64,000 nt of DNA from Rhodobacterales bacterium. Lineage in GTDB: Bacteria; Pseudomonadota; Alphaproteobacteria; Rhizobiales; Stappiaceae. Below the pieces are notes generated by a model, which saw only the letters and a list, made by a program, of their open reading frames with translations, did no database searches and was not told the DNA's origin. How positions within the stretch are numbered: the first letter of the stretch is position 1; every line of letters starts with the position of its first letter. The position numbers were made by a program, and so were the translations under genes. Of the stretch, positions 9,125 to 18,250 are shown piece by piece. The stretch is from assembly GCA_008107755.1 (NCBI GenBank), contig VIRH01000090.1, positions 1 to 64,000 of the forward strand, given 5' to 3'.

Positions 9125-9151
9125 GGCTTCGGCCCGAAGGAACGCAAAACG

Positions 9152-9183
9152 AAAGGCCCGGGCACCGTCCCGGGCCTTTTTTT
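9152..9183 (+). terminator. Intrinsic terminator of typA
   Basis: AAAGGCCCGGG and CCCGGGCCTTT pair around a six-base loop and run into a T-tract, 28 bases after the typA stop. This is the clearest intrinsic terminator in the window. Confidence 0.93.
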
Positions 9184-9579
9184 GCGAGATGGCGCAGCTC
9201 CTGGAACGGCCTGAGAGCCTCATCCCGAGGACTCCCGTCAGCCCTGCCTCAGGATGAGTGAGGGGAGTGGAGAACGGCATGTCGACTGCCTCAATCGTCA
9301 TTCCCGCCTCGTGCGGGGATCCAATCGTTTCCGGAGCTCTCACGTTTGTGCAGAAGAGCTGTCCCTGCCGCTCAGAACCATGACCGCTACCTGCCGATAG
9401 GTGGATTGGCTCCCCGATCAAGTCGGGGATGACCTCGCAGTGGGAAGCCGAAACCCGAATACCCGATGGTCCAATTCTATACACAGGCATTTTGCGGAGG
9501 AGGAGAAAGGCATTCCTCCGGACCTATGTCGCCCGGAGGATTGCCCTGAAAGCAAGGCATGACCCCCGCTCGCCGATTT

Positions 9580-9715
9580 CCCAGCTTCGGCCGCTTCAAC
9601 ACCATCATCCTGAGGAAGCGCACCAGCGCTGTCTCGAAGGATGGGCGGCAGAAACCGAGACAAGAGGCCCATCCTTCGAGACGCCGCATTCGCGGCTCCT
9701 CAGGATGAGGGAGAG
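9580..9715. repeat. Palindromic intergenic repeat, copy 1
   Basis: This element has nested inverted repeats: an outer pair CATCCTGAGGA (9606-9616) with TCCTCAGGATG (9697-9707), and an inner perfect 15-bp pair at 9631-9645 and 9668-9682 (GTCTCGAAGGATGGG). Elements with this CATCCTGAGGA...CGAAGGATGG text are widespread in rhizobial intergenic DNA. Copy 2 lies about 155 bases further on. Confidence 0.88.
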
Positions 9716-9870
9716 AGTTGGGCGATGTCGGCGTCCAGGGCCGTTCAGCGAGCATTGCCCCTGGTCAGCACTTCGAACCGGAAGCAACCCGGTGCACGCG
9801 TTAAAACAGAAGAATTTCGGTGTGCGCAGTCTAACCGGGAAGACGGAAGCAAGGACGACAATCCCCAAAT

Positions 9871-10006
9871 CCCAGCTTCGGCCACATCAACACCATCATC
9901 CAGAGGAGGCGCACCAGCGCTGTCTCGAAGGATGGGCGGCAGAAACCGAGACAAGAGGCCCATCCTTCGAGACGCCGCATGCGCGGCTCCTCAGGATGAG
10001 GGAGAG
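9871..10006. repeat. Palindromic intergenic repeat, copy 2
   Basis: This is nearly identical to the copy at 9580-9715 in the same orientation. It differs at a few positions, including one base of the outer left arm (CATCCAGAGGA), which weakens the outer stem while leaving the inner 15-bp pair intact. Confidence 0.88.
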
Positions 10007-10314
10007 GGTATGCTATGTCGGCGTCCAGAATCACCCGGGCGACATTGCCCCGCCCATCCTTCGAACCAGAAGGAAGCAAGCTGGGACGCCAGACCCGGTT
10101 CTGGCCTGGAGGCCGGATGTCTGATGTCCGGACTTGACGGCACCGCTGCCGCAAGCAATTGCCACAGGAAATGTCGGCACTGGTTTAAATTGTCAGCACT
10201 GAGGCTGTTTTTGAAACGCTATCCCAAGCCCTCAATGCGCAAAGCCCCTATAATGCGTTCAAGTTATCCAAGCACCGGGCTCTGTCGCACCGGCGCGGAA
10301 GGAAAGCCGAACAG

Positions 10315-11250
10315 ATGAAACATTTCGCTCTCGCCCTGGCGATGGCCGCCGGCCTCGCCACAAGCCTTGTAACGGCAACTCACGCAGCCACGTTCGGTCC
10401 GCTGGTGGAAGCTGGCGATCTGATGGCGTCTCTGGAAACAGTCGACCCGGTCCTGCTCGACATTCGCAATGCAGGCTATGAAAAAGGCCATGCCGATGGC
10501 GCGCTGTTCGCGCCCTACCGCATGTTCCGCGGACCGAAGGACAACCCCGGCGGTCTGGTCGATGTCGAGAAGCTCGAAGCAGAGCTGGAAGAACTCGGCC
10601 TGGAACAGGACACGCCGATCGTGATCCTGTCGGAAGGCAAGACCGACAGCGATTTCGGCTCGGCCGCCCGCGTCTACTGGACCCTGAAATCCACCGGCTT
10701 CACCGATCTGTCGATCCTCAACGGCGGCCTGGAAGCCTGGAAGTCGGCAGATCTCCCGGTGAACAAGACGGTGGAGTCGGCGATGCCCAGCGAGCTCGAT
10801 CTGACCTTCGGCCACCAGTGGCTGGCAACGACCGCCGATGTTGCTGACGTGACCGAGGGCGAAGCGAAGGCGGTTCTTGTTGATGCCCGTCCGGCCGCCT
10901 TCTACAACGGCGAAAAGGCCCATGATGCGGCCAGCCGTCCCGGAACCCTGCCGGGCGCGCGCAACTATTCCTATTCGTCCTTCTTCGAGAAAGGCTCTCC
11001 GGCGATCTCAAAGCCGGCCGACCCGGAAGCGCTGAAAGCCACCATGGGCATCCGGGACGGTGAAGACACGGTCTCCTTCTGCAACACCGGTCACTGGGCA
11101 GCGACTCACTGGTTTGCGGTTTCCGAGCTGGCCGGTGTAAAGAATGCCAAGCTCTATGCCGGGTCGATGGTCGAATATTCGAACTCCGGCAATGAAATGG
11201 CCAACACCCCCGGCCTCATCCAGAACCTGATCAACCAGATTATCAACTGA
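10315..11250 (+). CDS. Exported tandem-rhodanese sulfurtransferase
   Basis: The first ~24 residues form a signal peptide ending at THA/A, so the protein is periplasmic. Two rhodanese domains follow. The first (DPVLLDIRNAGYEKGHADGA...) lacks a catalytic cysteine at its loop (ILSEGKTDSDFG); the second has it (SFCNTGHWA, Cys near residue 256). Such proteins move sulfane sulfur, for example from thiosulfate. The next gene starts two bases after the stop and encodes a YeeE/YedE sulfur transporter, so periplasmic sulfur handling coupled to uptake is a reasonable inference. Confidence 0.9.
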   Translation: MKHFALALAMAAGLATSLVTATHAATFGPLVEAGDLMASLETVDPVLLDIRNAGYEKGHADGALFAPYRMFRGPKDNPGGLVDVEKLEAELEELGLEQDTPIVILSEGKTDSDFGSAARVYWTLKSTGFTDLSILNGGLEAWKSADLPVNKTVESAMPSELDLTFGHQWLATTADVADVTEGEAKAVLVDARPAAFYNGEKAHDAASRPGTLPGARNYSYSSFFEKGSPAISKPADPEALKATMGIRDGEDTVSFCNTGHWAATHWFAVSELAGVKNAKLYAGSMVEYSNSGNEMANTPGLIQNLINQIIN

Positions 11251-11251
11251 C

Positions 11252-12382
11252 GTGACAACACTTTCAGATACTTCCGAAATTGCCGCGGCGCCGATCCTGC
11301 GCCGCGGCACACTCGTTCTTGCGGCCCTTGCTCTGGTAGCTGCCGTCGCCCTTCTTGTTGGGGGCCGCTACGGCCTTCTTCTTGCCGTCGGCCTTGGCTT
11401 CGGCATCGTGCTTGAAGGACTGCGCTTCGGCTTTGCCGGCCCCTGGCGCGCCATGATCCTGCGCCGCGACCCGGCGGGCATGTGGGCGCAGCTCCTGGCG
11501 ATCGCCCTCGTCACCCTTGTGGCCCTCCCGCTGATCTCCGCAAGTTCCGGTGAACTGACCGGCGCGCAGGCCCCCGTCGGCTTCGCCATGATCCTTGGTG
11601 CCTTCGTCTTCGGAGCGGCCATGCAGGTCGTGCTCGGCTGCGGCTCGGGAACGCTGGTCAATGCCGGCTCGGGCAATGCGGTTTCGCTTGTCGCCCTGCC
11701 CTTCTTTGCCATCGGCAGCTTTGCCGGCGCCTATCACCTGATCTGGTGGACGGACCTCGGCGCCTTGCCGGTCATCATCTTTTCCGGCTGGCAGGGGGTC
11801 GCGATCACGCTTGCCGGACTGGCCCTTGTCGCCTTCATCCTGTGGAAGCTCGCCTCTCCCGAAAATCGCCGACTGCCGAGAAGGCTCACCGTGGCGGCGG
11901 TGCTGATCGCTGGCCTTGCCCTCTTGAACCTGATCGTCGCCGGTCAGCCCTGGGGCGTCGTCTACGGCCTCGGTCTCTGGGTGGCAAAGGCCGCCACCGC
12001 AGCTGGCGCCGACCTCTCCGGCTCGGCCTTCTGGAGCGCCCCCGCCTCCGCGGACCGGATCGGCCAGAGCGTCCTGACGGATTATACCTCGTTGACGAAT
12101 ATCGGCATCATTGTGGGCGCGTGGTTCGTTGCCAACTGGCGCAACGGCGGGCTCAGCCAATCCTTGCCGAAGCTTCCGGCCGTGGCATGGCTTGCCGCCA
12201 TCGGCGCCGGTTTCCTGCTGGGATATTCGTCCCGCCTCGCCTTCGGCTGCAATGTCGGCGCGTTCTTTTCCGGCATTTCCACCGGCAGCCTCCACGGATG
12301 GGTCTGGTTCGCGGCGGCCTTCGTCGGATCGATCTACGGCATCCGGCTGAGAACCCTCTTCCAGCTGGAGCCGAAACCATGA
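11252..12382 (+). CDS. YeeE/YedE (TsuA-like) sulfur-compound transporter
   Basis: This 376-residue membrane protein starts with GTG directly after the rhodanese stop. It has two homologous halves, each with the family's cysteine-glycine pore motif: VLGCGSGTLVNAG and FGCNVGAFFSGI. TsuA-type proteins import thiosulfate through such conserved Cys residues. The last four bases overlap the ATG of a small downstream gene. The exact substrate (thiosulfate, selenium or another sulfur species) is not determined by sequence. Confidence 0.92.
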   Translation: MTTLSDTSEIAAAPILRRGTLVLAALALVAAVALLVGGRYGLLLAVGLGFGIVLEGLRFGFAGPWRAMILRRDPAGMWAQLLAIALVTLVALPLISASSGELTGAQAPVGFAMILGAFVFGAAMQVVLGCGSGTLVNAGSGNAVSLVALPFFAIGSFAGAYHLIWWTDLGALPVIIFSGWQGVAITLAGLALVAFILWKLASPENRRLPRRLTVAAVLIAGLALLNLIVAGQPWGVVYGLGLWVAKAATAAGADLSGSAFWSAPASADRIGQSVLTDYTSLTNIGIIVGAWFVANWRNGGLSQSLPKLPAVAWLAAIGAGFLLGYSSRLAFGCNVGAFFSGISTGSLHGWVWFAAAFVGSIYGIRLRTLFQLEPKP

Positions 12383-12558
12383 CCCGCCATCTGACAGCCG
12401 CGATCGCGGTTCTCGGCGTTGCAACGCTGATCGGCCTAGACAGCCTGGAAACCCCGCCCAATCCCTACAAGGCGCCCAAGCTGCTTGCCCTCGGCTCCGG
12501 CACCGCCCCTGCAGGTGGCTTCTGCGGCGCGCTGCCGGATCGCCCACAGGGCAATTGA
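12379..12558 (+). CDS. Small secreted or membrane-anchored protein of the sulfur operon
   Basis: The ATG overlaps the transporter stop (ATGA), indicating translational coupling. The 59-residue product starts MTRHLTAAIAVLGVATLIGL, a hydrophobic N-terminal segment like a signal peptide or anchor, followed by a proline-rich polar part with one cysteine (AGGFCGALPD). I know no family for it. Coupling and position suggest a role with the sulfur transporter or rhodanese, which is inference. Confidence 0.6.
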   Translation: MTRHLTAAIAVLGVATLIGLDSLETPPNPYKAPKLLALGSGTAPAGGFCGALPDRPQGN

Positions 12559-12701
12559 GGCCTGATATCTGCGTCCGGTCGCGCTGTGGCGGCCGGCTCT
12601 GCCCGAGCCTGCACCAGAGCGCCTACCCAAAACGTCTCGCTTGCCCGAGCACGGTGCGATAGGGTTAACTCGCGCCAGCAAATCAGATCCGGGAGGCCTC
12701 C

Positions 12702-13754
12702 TTGAGCAAAACCAATCGCGGCAATTTCTTCGAGGATTTCGAGGTCGGACAGGTCATCCGCCATGCCACGCCGCGCACCGTCACCCATGGCGACCAGGCG
12801 CTCTACACCGCCCTTTACGGCTCCCGCTTCGCGGTCCAGTCCTCGGACGCCCTGGCAAAGGCGCTCGGCTATGCCCATGCCCCGCTCGACGACCTGCTGA
12901 CGTTTCACATCGTCTTCGGCAAGACGGTGCCGGATGTCTCGCTCAACGCGGTCGCCAATCTGGGCTACGCGGGCGGGCGGTTTCTTGCGCCCGTTTATCC
13001 CGGCGACACGATTTCCACCATCTCGGAAGTGATCGGCAAGAAGGAAAACTCCAACGGCCGTACCGGCGTCGTCTATGTGCGTTCGACCGGCTACACCGAG
13101 ACCGGCACCGAAGTGCTCGATTATGTCCGCTGGGTCATGGTCAACAAGCGCGATCCTGAAAGCCCGGCGCCGGAACCGATCGTGCCAGACCTACCGGCGG
13201 CAATTGATCCGGCCGCGCTCGGCACCGCCGTTCCGCTGCTCGACACCGCCAGCTGGGAGAATGATCTGGTCGGCTCGACCTTCCGTTTCGAAGACTATGC
13301 CGTGGGCGAGAAGATCGACCATGTCGACGGCATGACCGTGGAGGAAGCCGAGCACCAGTTGGCGACCCGGCTCTACCAGAACACCGCCAAGGTGCATTTC
13401 AACCAGCATTCAGAGGCGAAGGGCCGGTTCGGCAAGCGGCTGATCTATGGCGGCCACGTGATCTCGATCGCCCGGGCACTGTCCTTCAATGGCCTTGCAA
13501 GTGCCTTCCACATCGCCGGCATCAACGGCGGACGCCACGTGGCGCCGCTCTTTGCCGGGGACACTGTCTATGCGTGGTCGGAGGTGCTCGACAAGGCCGA
13601 AATAGAGGGCCGCGAGGATGTCGGCGCCCTGCGGCTGCGCCTTGTTGCCACCCGGAACCGGACCTGCGAAGATTTTCCGCTGGCGGACGCCGCCGGCCAA
13701 TATCTGCAGGATGTCATACTCGATTTCGATTACTGGGCGCTGATGCCGCGTTAG
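12702..13754 (+). CDS. mch: Mesaconyl-CoA hydratase (ethylmalonyl-CoA pathway)
   Basis: This 350-residue MaoC-type protein has two hot-dog halves. It keeps the text of Rhodobacter mesaconyl-C1-CoA hydratase throughout: GNFFEDF, HATPRT, LYGSRFA, FHIVFGKTVPD, NLGYAGGRF, KIDHVDGMTVEEAEH, ATRLYQNTAKVHFN, YGGH, LDFDY..LMPR. The enzyme interconverts mesaconyl-CoA and beta-methylmalyl-CoA during acetyl-CoA assimilation without a glyoxylate shunt. The start is TTG, supported by GGGAGG a few bases upstream and by N-terminal alignment. It stands alone here. Confidence 0.93.
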   Translation: MSKTNRGNFFEDFEVGQVIRHATPRTVTHGDQALYTALYGSRFAVQSSDALAKALGYAHAPLDDLLTFHIVFGKTVPDVSLNAVANLGYAGGRFLAPVYPGDTISTISEVIGKKENSNGRTGVVYVRSTGYTETGTEVLDYVRWVMVNKRDPESPAPEPIVPDLPAAIDPAALGTAVPLLDTASWENDLVGSTFRFEDYAVGEKIDHVDGMTVEEAEHQLATRLYQNTAKVHFNQHSEAKGRFGKRLIYGGHVISIARALSFNGLASAFHIAGINGGRHVAPLFAGDTVYAWSEVLDKAEIEGREDVGALRLRLVATRNRTCEDFPLADAAGQYLQDVILDFDYWALMPR

Positions 13755-13844
13755 GCCGCAGCCGACATGCGTCGCACGCCCGCAGGAGCTTTGCGGTGAC
13801 CGGACTAAGGCGCCGGTTTCCCACCCTTTCTCTGGAGGCCGCGC

Positions 13845-14618
13845 ATGCTGACGACGTTATCGGCACGGGAAACGAACCTGCTCTTCGGCATCATGCAGGA
13901 CCTCGCGGGCATCGAAGACACCGCCGATCTCCGGCTTCGGCTCGGCCAAAGGCTACTCGATCTTCTCGAAGCTGATCATTTTGCATCCTTCGTCTGGACG
14001 AAGTCCGAGGGCGACACGGATTGCGTCGCGCTCAACATGGACGAGCGGAACATTTCCGCCTATCAGAGCCATTTCCAGTATTGCGACCCGATCACACCGA
14101 GCTTTCGCCAGTGCCGACGCGCGACCCATGTCGAGCAGATCATCCTTCGCGAGGAGTTCGAACGCACGGAATTCTATAATGATTTTCTCGCCCGGGACGG
14201 ACTCTGCCACGGTATCAATTTCCATGCCTTCTCGGGTACGACCCATCTGGGCGATCTACGTATCTGGCGCGGGCGGAACAGGGAAACCTTCCAGCGCCGG
14301 GATCTGGATCTTCTAAACGCGATCGGAATGGCATTCGCCAACGCTCTGGAGAGGCGGCGCGCGGTGGAGGATCGCCTTCGCGAAGCCGACCCGGGCCGGA
14401 AGCTGTCGGTTTGGGCGACAAGATACGGACTGACGCCGCGCGAAAAGGATGTGCTGCGTCACCTTGGAAACGGCGCTCGCGATCTGGAGATCGCGGATGC
14501 CCTGGGCGTTTCTGTCACCACGGTTCGCTCGCATATCAAATCGGTGTTCCAGAAGTCCGGCGCGGCCAGCCGGGCGGCCCTTCTCGCCAGCCTGAATGCG
14601 CCCGCGCCTACAAACTAG
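13845..14618 (+). CDS. LuxR-type transcriptional regulator
   Basis: The C-terminal ~65 residues are a LuxR/GerE HTH: GLTPREKDVLRHLGNGARDLEIADALGVSVTTVRSHIKSVFQKSG. The N-terminal ~170 residues resemble the sensory fold of autoinducer-binding or GAF-like regulators, but I cannot identify the acyl-homoserine-lactone residue set, so ligand and quorum-sensing status are unknown. No luxI homologue is nearby. It lies 121 bases upstream of an exported amidase gene on the same strand, a possible target. Confidence 0.88.
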   Translation: MLTTLSARETNLLFGIMQDLAGIEDTADLRLRLGQRLLDLLEADHFASFVWTKSEGDTDCVALNMDERNISAYQSHFQYCDPITPSFRQCRRATHVEQIILREEFERTEFYNDFLARDGLCHGINFHAFSGTTHLGDLRIWRGRNRETFQRRDLDLLNAIGMAFANALERRRAVEDRLREADPGRKLSVWATRYGLTPREKDVLRHLGNGARDLEIADALGVSVTTVRSHIKSVFQKSGAASRAALLASLNAPAPTN

Positions 14619-14739
14619 CTCAATTTCCCCCGACGCCCCTGAATGGGAAGTGATGGCGGTCCGCCTCCTCATTTTCGAGGATGCGCACCGGATCGAAAGC
14701 GCCTTTGCTGGTCTTCTTCCAAAAGAGAAGGGGAACAAC

Positions 14740-16218
14740 ATGAAACGATATCTCATGGCTGGCCTGACCGCCGCCGCCTTCTGGCCCGGCACGGCTTTGG
14801 CGCAGGATGACATCACCGCACTCACCGCGGCAGAAGCCGCACGGGCGATTGCCGAGAAGAAACTGACCTCGAGCGAACTCGTTGAAGCCCTCATCGTCAG
14901 GACCGGCGACGACCCCGGCAATGCCTACATAACCTTTGACAGCGAGGGCGCGTTGACCGCGGCGGCGGATGCGGATGAGATCGTTGCCGGCGGGGGTACA
15001 CTCGGTCCGCTTCACGGCGTGCCGATCGTCGTCAAGGACAACATCGCCGCTTTCGGCCTGCCGGCAACCGGCGGAACCCCGGCCTTGCAAGAATGGGTTC
15101 CGGCGAAAGATGCCCCGGTTCTTGCCAAGCTTCGCGAAGCCGGTGCTATCGTTCTGGGCAAGACCAATCTTCACGAACTCGCCTTCGGTATTACCTCCAA
15201 CAACGCCGCCTTCGGCGCGGTTGCGAACGCCTACGACCCGGACCGCTTTGCAGGCGGATCAAGCGGCGGCACGGGGGCTGCGGTTGGGGGACGTCTCGCG
15301 CCGGCGGGGCTCGGAACGGATACGGGCGGCTCCGTCCGCATTCCCGCTGCACTCAACGGCGTCGCGGGGCTGCGGCCGACCATCGGACGCTATCCGACCG
15401 AAGACATCATCCCGATCTCGGAAACACGTGACACGCCGGGTCCGATCGCCCGCACGGTTGCGGACCTTGTTCTCTTCGACACAGTGATCACCGGGACGCA
15501 GGATGACCTTCAGCCCGCGGACCTTGCCGACGTTCGCCTTGGTATCCCCGCCGCACTGACGGAAAATGTCTCTGCAGAAACGGAACGCCTTTTCTCCGCG
15601 GCTCTTCAGACACTCGAAAAGGCTGGTGCGACGCTGGTGCAGGTGGATCTATCGCGTGAGGTTGCCCTCAGCGCCAAGGCCGGGTTTCCGATCGCCCTCT
15701 GGGAGGTCAAACGCGACCTTGCCACCTTCCTTGAGGAGCACGGCACCGGCATCACGCTAGAAGATGTGGCGGCTGCCGCTGCGAGTCCGGACGTGAAATT
15801 CATCTTCGACAATCTGGTCCTCGGCGATCAGGCCATTCCGGACGAGGTCTACAAGACCTCGATGGAGGATCTGCGGCCGCAAGTGCAGTCCGGCTACGCC
15901 GAGATCTTTGTTTCCAACAGGCTGGACGCGCTGGTCTTTCCTACGACGCCCCTGCCGGCACAGGCGATTGCCGGCTCGGATCAGACGGTATCGCTCAACG
16001 GCGAGGACGTGCCGACCTTCAACACCTTCATCCGCAACACGGACCCCGCTTCGGTTGCCGGAATTCCGGGGCTGTCCCTGCCGATCGGGCTGACCTCCGA
16101 CGGTGTTCCGGTCGGGCTCGAGCTGGACGGCCCGGCCTTCTCCGACCGCCACCTCCTGTCTGTCGGACTGGCGGTCGAAGCCGCTCTCCCGGAGATGCCC
16201 GCCCCCTCGGCAAACTGA
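14740..16218 (+). CDS. Exported amidase (amidase-signature family)
   Basis: The 492-residue protein starts at an ATG with AGAAGGGG upstream. MKRYLMAGLTAAAFWPGTALAQ is a good signal peptide, so the enzyme is probably periplasmic, unlike the cytosolic GatA. Signature residues are present: catalytic Lys in VVKDN, the Gly/Ser loop AGGSSGGT, and the nucleophile region TDTGGSVRIPAA. The family hydrolyses amide bonds; the closest functional classes with such sequence are indoleacetamide/mandelamide-type hydrolases, but the substrate is not predictable. A LuxR-type gene precedes it. Confidence 0.9.
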   Translation: MKRYLMAGLTAAAFWPGTALAQDDITALTAAEAARAIAEKKLTSSELVEALIVRTGDDPGNAYITFDSEGALTAAADADEIVAGGGTLGPLHGVPIVVKDNIAAFGLPATGGTPALQEWVPAKDAPVLAKLREAGAIVLGKTNLHELAFGITSNNAAFGAVANAYDPDRFAGGSSGGTGAAVGGRLAPAGLGTDTGGSVRIPAALNGVAGLRPTIGRYPTEDIIPISETRDTPGPIARTVADLVLFDTVITGTQDDLQPADLADVRLGIPAALTENVSAETERLFSAALQTLEKAGATLVQVDLSREVALSAKAGFPIALWEVKRDLATFLEEHGTGITLEDVAAAAASPDVKFIFDNLVLGDQAIPDEVYKTSMEDLRPQVQSGYAEIFVSNRLDALVFPTTPLPAQAIAGSDQTVSLNGEDVPTFNTFIRNTDPASVAGIPGLSLPIGLTSDGVPVGLELDGPAFSDRHLLSVGLAVEAALPEMPAPSAN

Positions 16219-16306
16219 TGGGGAAAGTCCGGACCGGATTTGGGCCCCGGTCTGGACTCTTCCGGAAGCGATGACGCACACTCCGCGCAAAATGGAGCAA
16301 TATGCA

Positions 16307-16909
16307 ATGAAAACAGTTTCCTTCAGCCAGATGAAAGACGGCACCAAAGAAGACTATGAACTGCTGAGCAAGGCGGAAAAGCCGTATTTCGCGATGACGG
16401 CAGACAGGATCCTGGCTGAACTTCGCCGACAGGGCGAAGATACCTTGAGCGGATACAAGATCACGCGCATGCAACACGGGCTGCAGGCCGCGACGCGTGC
16501 CCGCCGCGAAGGCGCGGATATTGACTGGATCGTCGGCGCCTTGCTGCATGACATTGGCGACGGCCTGGCGCCGCAAAACCACGACCGGTTTTCCGCCGAA
16601 GTGATCAGGCCCTTCGTGCGTGAGGAGGTCTCCTGGGTGGTCGAGCATCACGGCATCTTCCAGATGCTGTATTACGCCCGCCACTACGGCTGGGACGAAA
16701 ACGCCCGGGACCGCTTCAAGGATCACATCCATTTCAAGGCATGTTCGGAGTTCTGCGAGCGCTGGGACCAAAGCTCCTTCGATCCCGACTATCCCATGGA
16801 CAGCGTCGAGAGCTTCGAGCCGCTGGTACGCGAGGTGTTCGCACGCAAGGCCTATGACCCGGCGGTCATTCGCGAAGGGATTTCAGAAGGTCTCCCGCCG
16901 CTGGACTGA
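16307..16909 (+). CDS. HD-domain protein, probable phosphohydrolase
   Basis: The 200-residue protein carries the HD metal-binding pattern: H in RMQHGLQAATRA, HD in LLHDIGDGLAP, then HH in VEHHGIFQM. Small HD proteins with this text are usually annotated as inositol-oxygenase-like or HD phosphohydrolases. I chose the ATG at 16307, which has GGAG nine bases upstream; ATGs at 16292 and 16271 are in frame. It follows the amidase gene by about 90 bases, so co-transcription is possible. Confidence 0.78.
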   Translation: MKTVSFSQMKDGTKEDYELLSKAEKPYFAMTADRILAELRRQGEDTLSGYKITRMQHGLQAATRARREGADIDWIVGALLHDIGDGLAPQNHDRFSAEVIRPFVREEVSWVVEHHGIFQMLYYARHYGWDENARDRFKDHIHFKACSEFCERWDQSSFDPDYPMDSVESFEPLVREVFARKAYDPAVIREGISEGLPPLD

Positions 16910-16957
16910 CCCTGACCCTCGCGGGTCTGAAGCCGCAAGGCCGTCATGCGCCCTGGA

Positions 16958-18250
16958 TCAGGGCTTGGCTTCCGGCACCACGTCCGTATCGACCGGGGCG
17001 ACTGTCGACGCATCGTCTTCGGTCGCCTTGGAGCCGAAAGGCACCCATCGCTTGAAGAACCCGCCGACGGAGCTGCCATCGGATGACTGGTCCTGCGGTG
17101 CAAACGCGGTTTCCACGGCGCTACCGGGGCGCCTGACCGCATCGGGCGCCTGGTCTTCGGCAGTTTCCGGTGCGGCGGCCGTCTCGACGGCCGGAGCGTC
17201 GGAAACCGGACCATCGCCGTTCGTTTCAGTCTCATCGACCGAGGCGGTTTCCGTCTGCACTTCAAGCTGACCGCCGCCGAGCGCCTGGTCGATCCGCTTG
17301 GCGCGCTCTTCCCAGCGTTCCTGTCGTTCCTCACGCGCATCCAGGCGTGCGGCAAGTTGCTGGAACTTTTCCTCGTCCTTGCGCTCCTTGTCGCTGACGA
17401 CAGAGGCGATCCTTGGGTCGACCCGATAATCCGGACACTGCGCGCTGGCGCGGAATGGAACGCCTTCGACCAGCGTCGTCGCGTCGAACACGTATTTCTT
17501 TTCACAAACGGAAATGTTCGGCGGCGTCTGGGTGATCTCGAAATGGTCGTAGCCGACCTTCAGCATCTTCCAGAATTCCAGATGCTCGCTCTTGCGATGC
17601 TTCGCCATGTTTTCCGGCGTCATGCGGAACGGGAACGCCTGCACCTGAAACGCCCTCTGACCGCCCTTGAAGCTGTCGCGCGCCAGGGCATAGATGTCCT
17701 GAACCTGCTCGTCCGTCATCGCGTAGCAGCCGCGCGACGAACACGCGCCGTGCACCATCAGATTTGATCCGGTGCGGCCGTGCGCACGGTCATAGGTGTT
17801 CGGATAACCGAGGTTGAAGGCGAGGTGATAGTTTGAATTCGGGTTCATCAGGCCCGGGCTGATCTCGTAGAAGCCTTCCGGTGCCTGACGGTCACCTTCC
17901 TTGAATTTCGGGCCGAGGTCACCGGACCATTTGCAGATCTCGAAATCTTCAAGAAGCTTGTATTTGCCGGAGCGGGTCTGCTTCCAGACCTCAAGCGTGG
18001 ATTCCTCCTTGAAGATCCGGATCATGATCGGCGAGGACGAACTCATGTTGAGATCGGTCATCTTGCGCTTGATCGGGCCGCTGACGGAGCGCTCTGCCTT
18101 GGGGCCATAGCCGAATTCGTCGGCCTGGCAGGCAGCAAGAGCTCCGGCGGCAAGCAGCACTGCACCGACACGCATGGCTTTCCAGCCGATGGTGCGATGG
18201 TTGGCCGGCTGCTGACCGGTTGGCGTTTTCAGAAAGCGCCGGAAGACCAT
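16958..18250 (-). CDS. L,D-transpeptidase (YafK-like) lipoprotein
   Basis: The YkuD-type catalytic text LMVHGACSSRGCYAMTDEQ contains the conserved His and the nucleophile Cys, identifying a peptidoglycan cross-linking or trimming enzyme of the YafK/DpaA branch. MRVGAVLLAAGALAAC, starting at the ATG at 18175, is a good lipoprotein signal with lipobox LAAC, and that ATG is a serious alternative start to 18250. The C-terminal ~150 residues are a charged coiled-coil-like stretch followed by low-complexity Ala/Glu/Asp sequence, unusual for YafK. accA lies upstream on the same strand. Confidence 0.88.
   Translation of the reverse strand: MVFRRFLKTPTGQQPANHRTIGWKAMRVGAVLLAAGALAACQADEFGYGPKAERSVSGPIKRKMTDLNMSSSSPIMIRIFKEESTLEVWKQTRSGKYKLLEDFEICKWSGDLGPKFKEGDRQAPEGFYEISPGLMNPNSNYHLAFNLGYPNTYDRAHGRTGSNLMVHGACSSRGCYAMTDEQVQDIYALARDSFKGGQRAFQVQAFPFRMTPENMAKHRKSEHLEFWKMLKVGYDHFEITQTPPNISVCEKKYVFDATTLVEGVPFRASAQCPDYRVDPRIASVVSDKERKDEEKFQQLAARLDAREERQERWEERAKRIDQALGGGQLEVQTETASVDETETNGDGPVSDAPAVETAAAPETAEDQAPDAVRRPGSAVETAFAPQDQSSDGSSVGGFFKRWVPFGSKATEDDASTVAPVDTDVVPEAKP

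Larger units (their letters stand above)
9184..10314. other. Gene-free region rich in palindromic repeats
   Basis: No frame here resembles a protein. The left third holds degenerate palindromic pieces (around 9221-9258, and the pair at about 9300-9330 and 9400-9430 with GGGGATCCAATCG and GATTGGCTCCCCGATC). The middle holds two copies of a longer element, annotated separately. The last ~170 bases should hold the promoter of the rhodanese operon. Long open frames here arise from the palindromes. Confidence 0.7.

Noticed and set aside
7256..9490. 744-residue minus-strand open frame
   Set aside because: It lies antisense to typA and through the terminator; it arises from high GC codon bias.
9429..10124. 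231-residue plus-strand open frame in the repeat region
   Set aside because: It contains the same stretch twice because it reads through the two palindromic repeat copies; no protein family is visible.
11264..12547. 427-residue minus-strand open frame
   Set aside because: It is antisense to the YeeE-type transporter and its small partner, with Gly/Arg/Glu-rich non-family text.
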